Below, one piece after another: positions 63,345 to 64,000 of a stretch of DNA of 64,000 nt. The stretch's first letter is position 1. Each line of letters begins with the position of its first letter. The notes beneath the pieces are model-generated. The model ran no database searches and was not told the origin of the DNA. It saw only the letters and a list, made by a program, of their open reading frames with translations. Position numbers and translations under genes: made by a program. Origin of the DNA: Patella vulgata. Lineage: Eukaryota > Mollusca > Gastropoda > Patellidae. The stretch covers positions 90,628,730-90,692,729 of the forward strand of contig NC_065880.2 in assembly GCF_932274485.2 (NCBI RefSeq). The letters run 5' to 3'.

Positions 63345-64000
63345 GCTTAACCCTGATGAAACAGAAGTGATGTTCGCAGGTTCAAGAAAGAAGCTTCGAC
63401 AAATCAGACACTGCAATATAACAGTTGGTAGTGAAACGATTGAGCCATCTGTTAAAGTAAAGAACATAGGAATAGTCTTAGATAAAAACCTGTCATTTCA
63501 ACCTCAAGTATCTGCTGTATCATCATCTTCATTTTATAAAATACACCAACTGAGTAAAATCAAACAATATCTCTCTTTTATAACCTCAAACTTCTTGTCC
63601 AGTCTCCTGTAATATCTAAACTTGACTATCATAATGCAGTATTATATGTAAATGCTGACCATAACATCCAAAGGCTCCAACTTGTTCAAAACGCTGCCGC
63701 AAGGTCCTCACTGGCACCGAGAAAAGAGACCACACTAATCCACTGGCTGTCAATCAGATCCCGAATTGAATACAACACTTTCTGTTGACTTACAACGTAT
63801 TACATGGTTTAGCCCCAGATTATAACAGAATTAATATCAAAGCCAGATTATTGTCGGTCTCTCCATTCAGAAGATAAAGACCTTATTGTCATCCCAACAC
63901 CCAACCTTCAAATGAGGTGTAGATGATCCTTCCGATTCTCTTCACCTAAATTATGGAATTCAATCTCATCCAATAGCAACCTGAAGAACTCTGAATCAAT

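Larger units (their letters stand above)
61038..64000 (+). pseudogene. CR1/L2-like LINE reverse transcriptase, several times interrupted
   Basis: Reverse-transcriptase motifs occur in the right order across the inserts. 61269-61365: YRPVSNLSYVYMSKLLEK. 62019-62110: YMPYHSTGTAII. 62145-62524: [43 protein letters not shown] and FADDTQLA (catalytic ADD). 63345 on: KLNPDETEVMFAG, VKNIGIVLDKNLSF, then LDYHNAVLY, LQLVQNAAARS, HWLSIRSRIEYNTF and LHGLAPDY. These name a CR1/L2-group element. The inserts are A11 (61366-62009), a SINE-A tail (62116-62144) and E2 plus A12 (62525-63344). Frameshifts and stops are also present, for example a TAG for the usual Trp just before E2. The element runs off the window. 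Confidence 0.87.

Overview
The window is non-coding-rich eukaryotic DNA. It has spliced exons with GT/AG borders, tRNA-derived SINEs, CR1/L2-like LINE debris, mariner and Tc1 relics and many short DNA transposons. The SINE types and the one intact gene fit a lophotrochozoan, most likely a mollusc (gastropod or bivalve). That assignment is inference, because no mitochondrial or rRNA marker is present.

Only one gene is convincing: a three-exon, plus-strand gene at 33914-38887 for a 769-residue type II membrane protein of the STELLO/DUF288 glycosyltransferase family. Its introns are packed with repeats, and a 174-bp TTAA transposon begins exactly at its stop codon. Weaker coding traces are a SAMD3-like gene fragment (45575-46073), a possible secreted-protein exon cut by a SINE (47074-47313), and unrecognised ORFs near 17.4, 43.6, 49.1 and 55.2 kb. 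The last two lie in a rearranged duplication.

Repeat families (names used only here). SINE-A is about 370 bp with a tRNA-like head and an (ATTTC)n tail. SINE-B is about 265 bp with a different tRNA-like head and a (CT)n tail. Both end in the same 3' sequence, ACGTTAAACCCCATTTC. MITE families A, C, D, E and G all begin TTAAAG or nearly so and sit at TTAA targets (Kolobok/T2-like ends; piggyBac is the alternative). Family F has CAATCTGATT termini with about 9-bp target duplications (Mutator- or Merlin-like). Family H is short hairpins ending GGGCC. K, L, M and J are unclassified dispersed repeats.

Layout. 1-33 kb is a repeat field with tandem arrays, nested SINEs, a Tc1 relic (12.6 kb), a LINE endonuclease fragment (14.0 kb), two SINE fold-back palindromes (24.3 and 25.3 kb) and a mariner relic (32.1 kb). 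33.9-39.1 kb is the STELLO-like gene. 39-57 kb is repeats plus weak gene traces and the rearranged duplication. 57.7-64 kb is a set of nested insertions: a LINE reverse transcriptase interrupted by a TTAA element, which is itself interrupted by another TTAA element. The uninterrupted relative of the inner site lies at 11.7-12.1 kb, so the TTAA duplication can be read directly.
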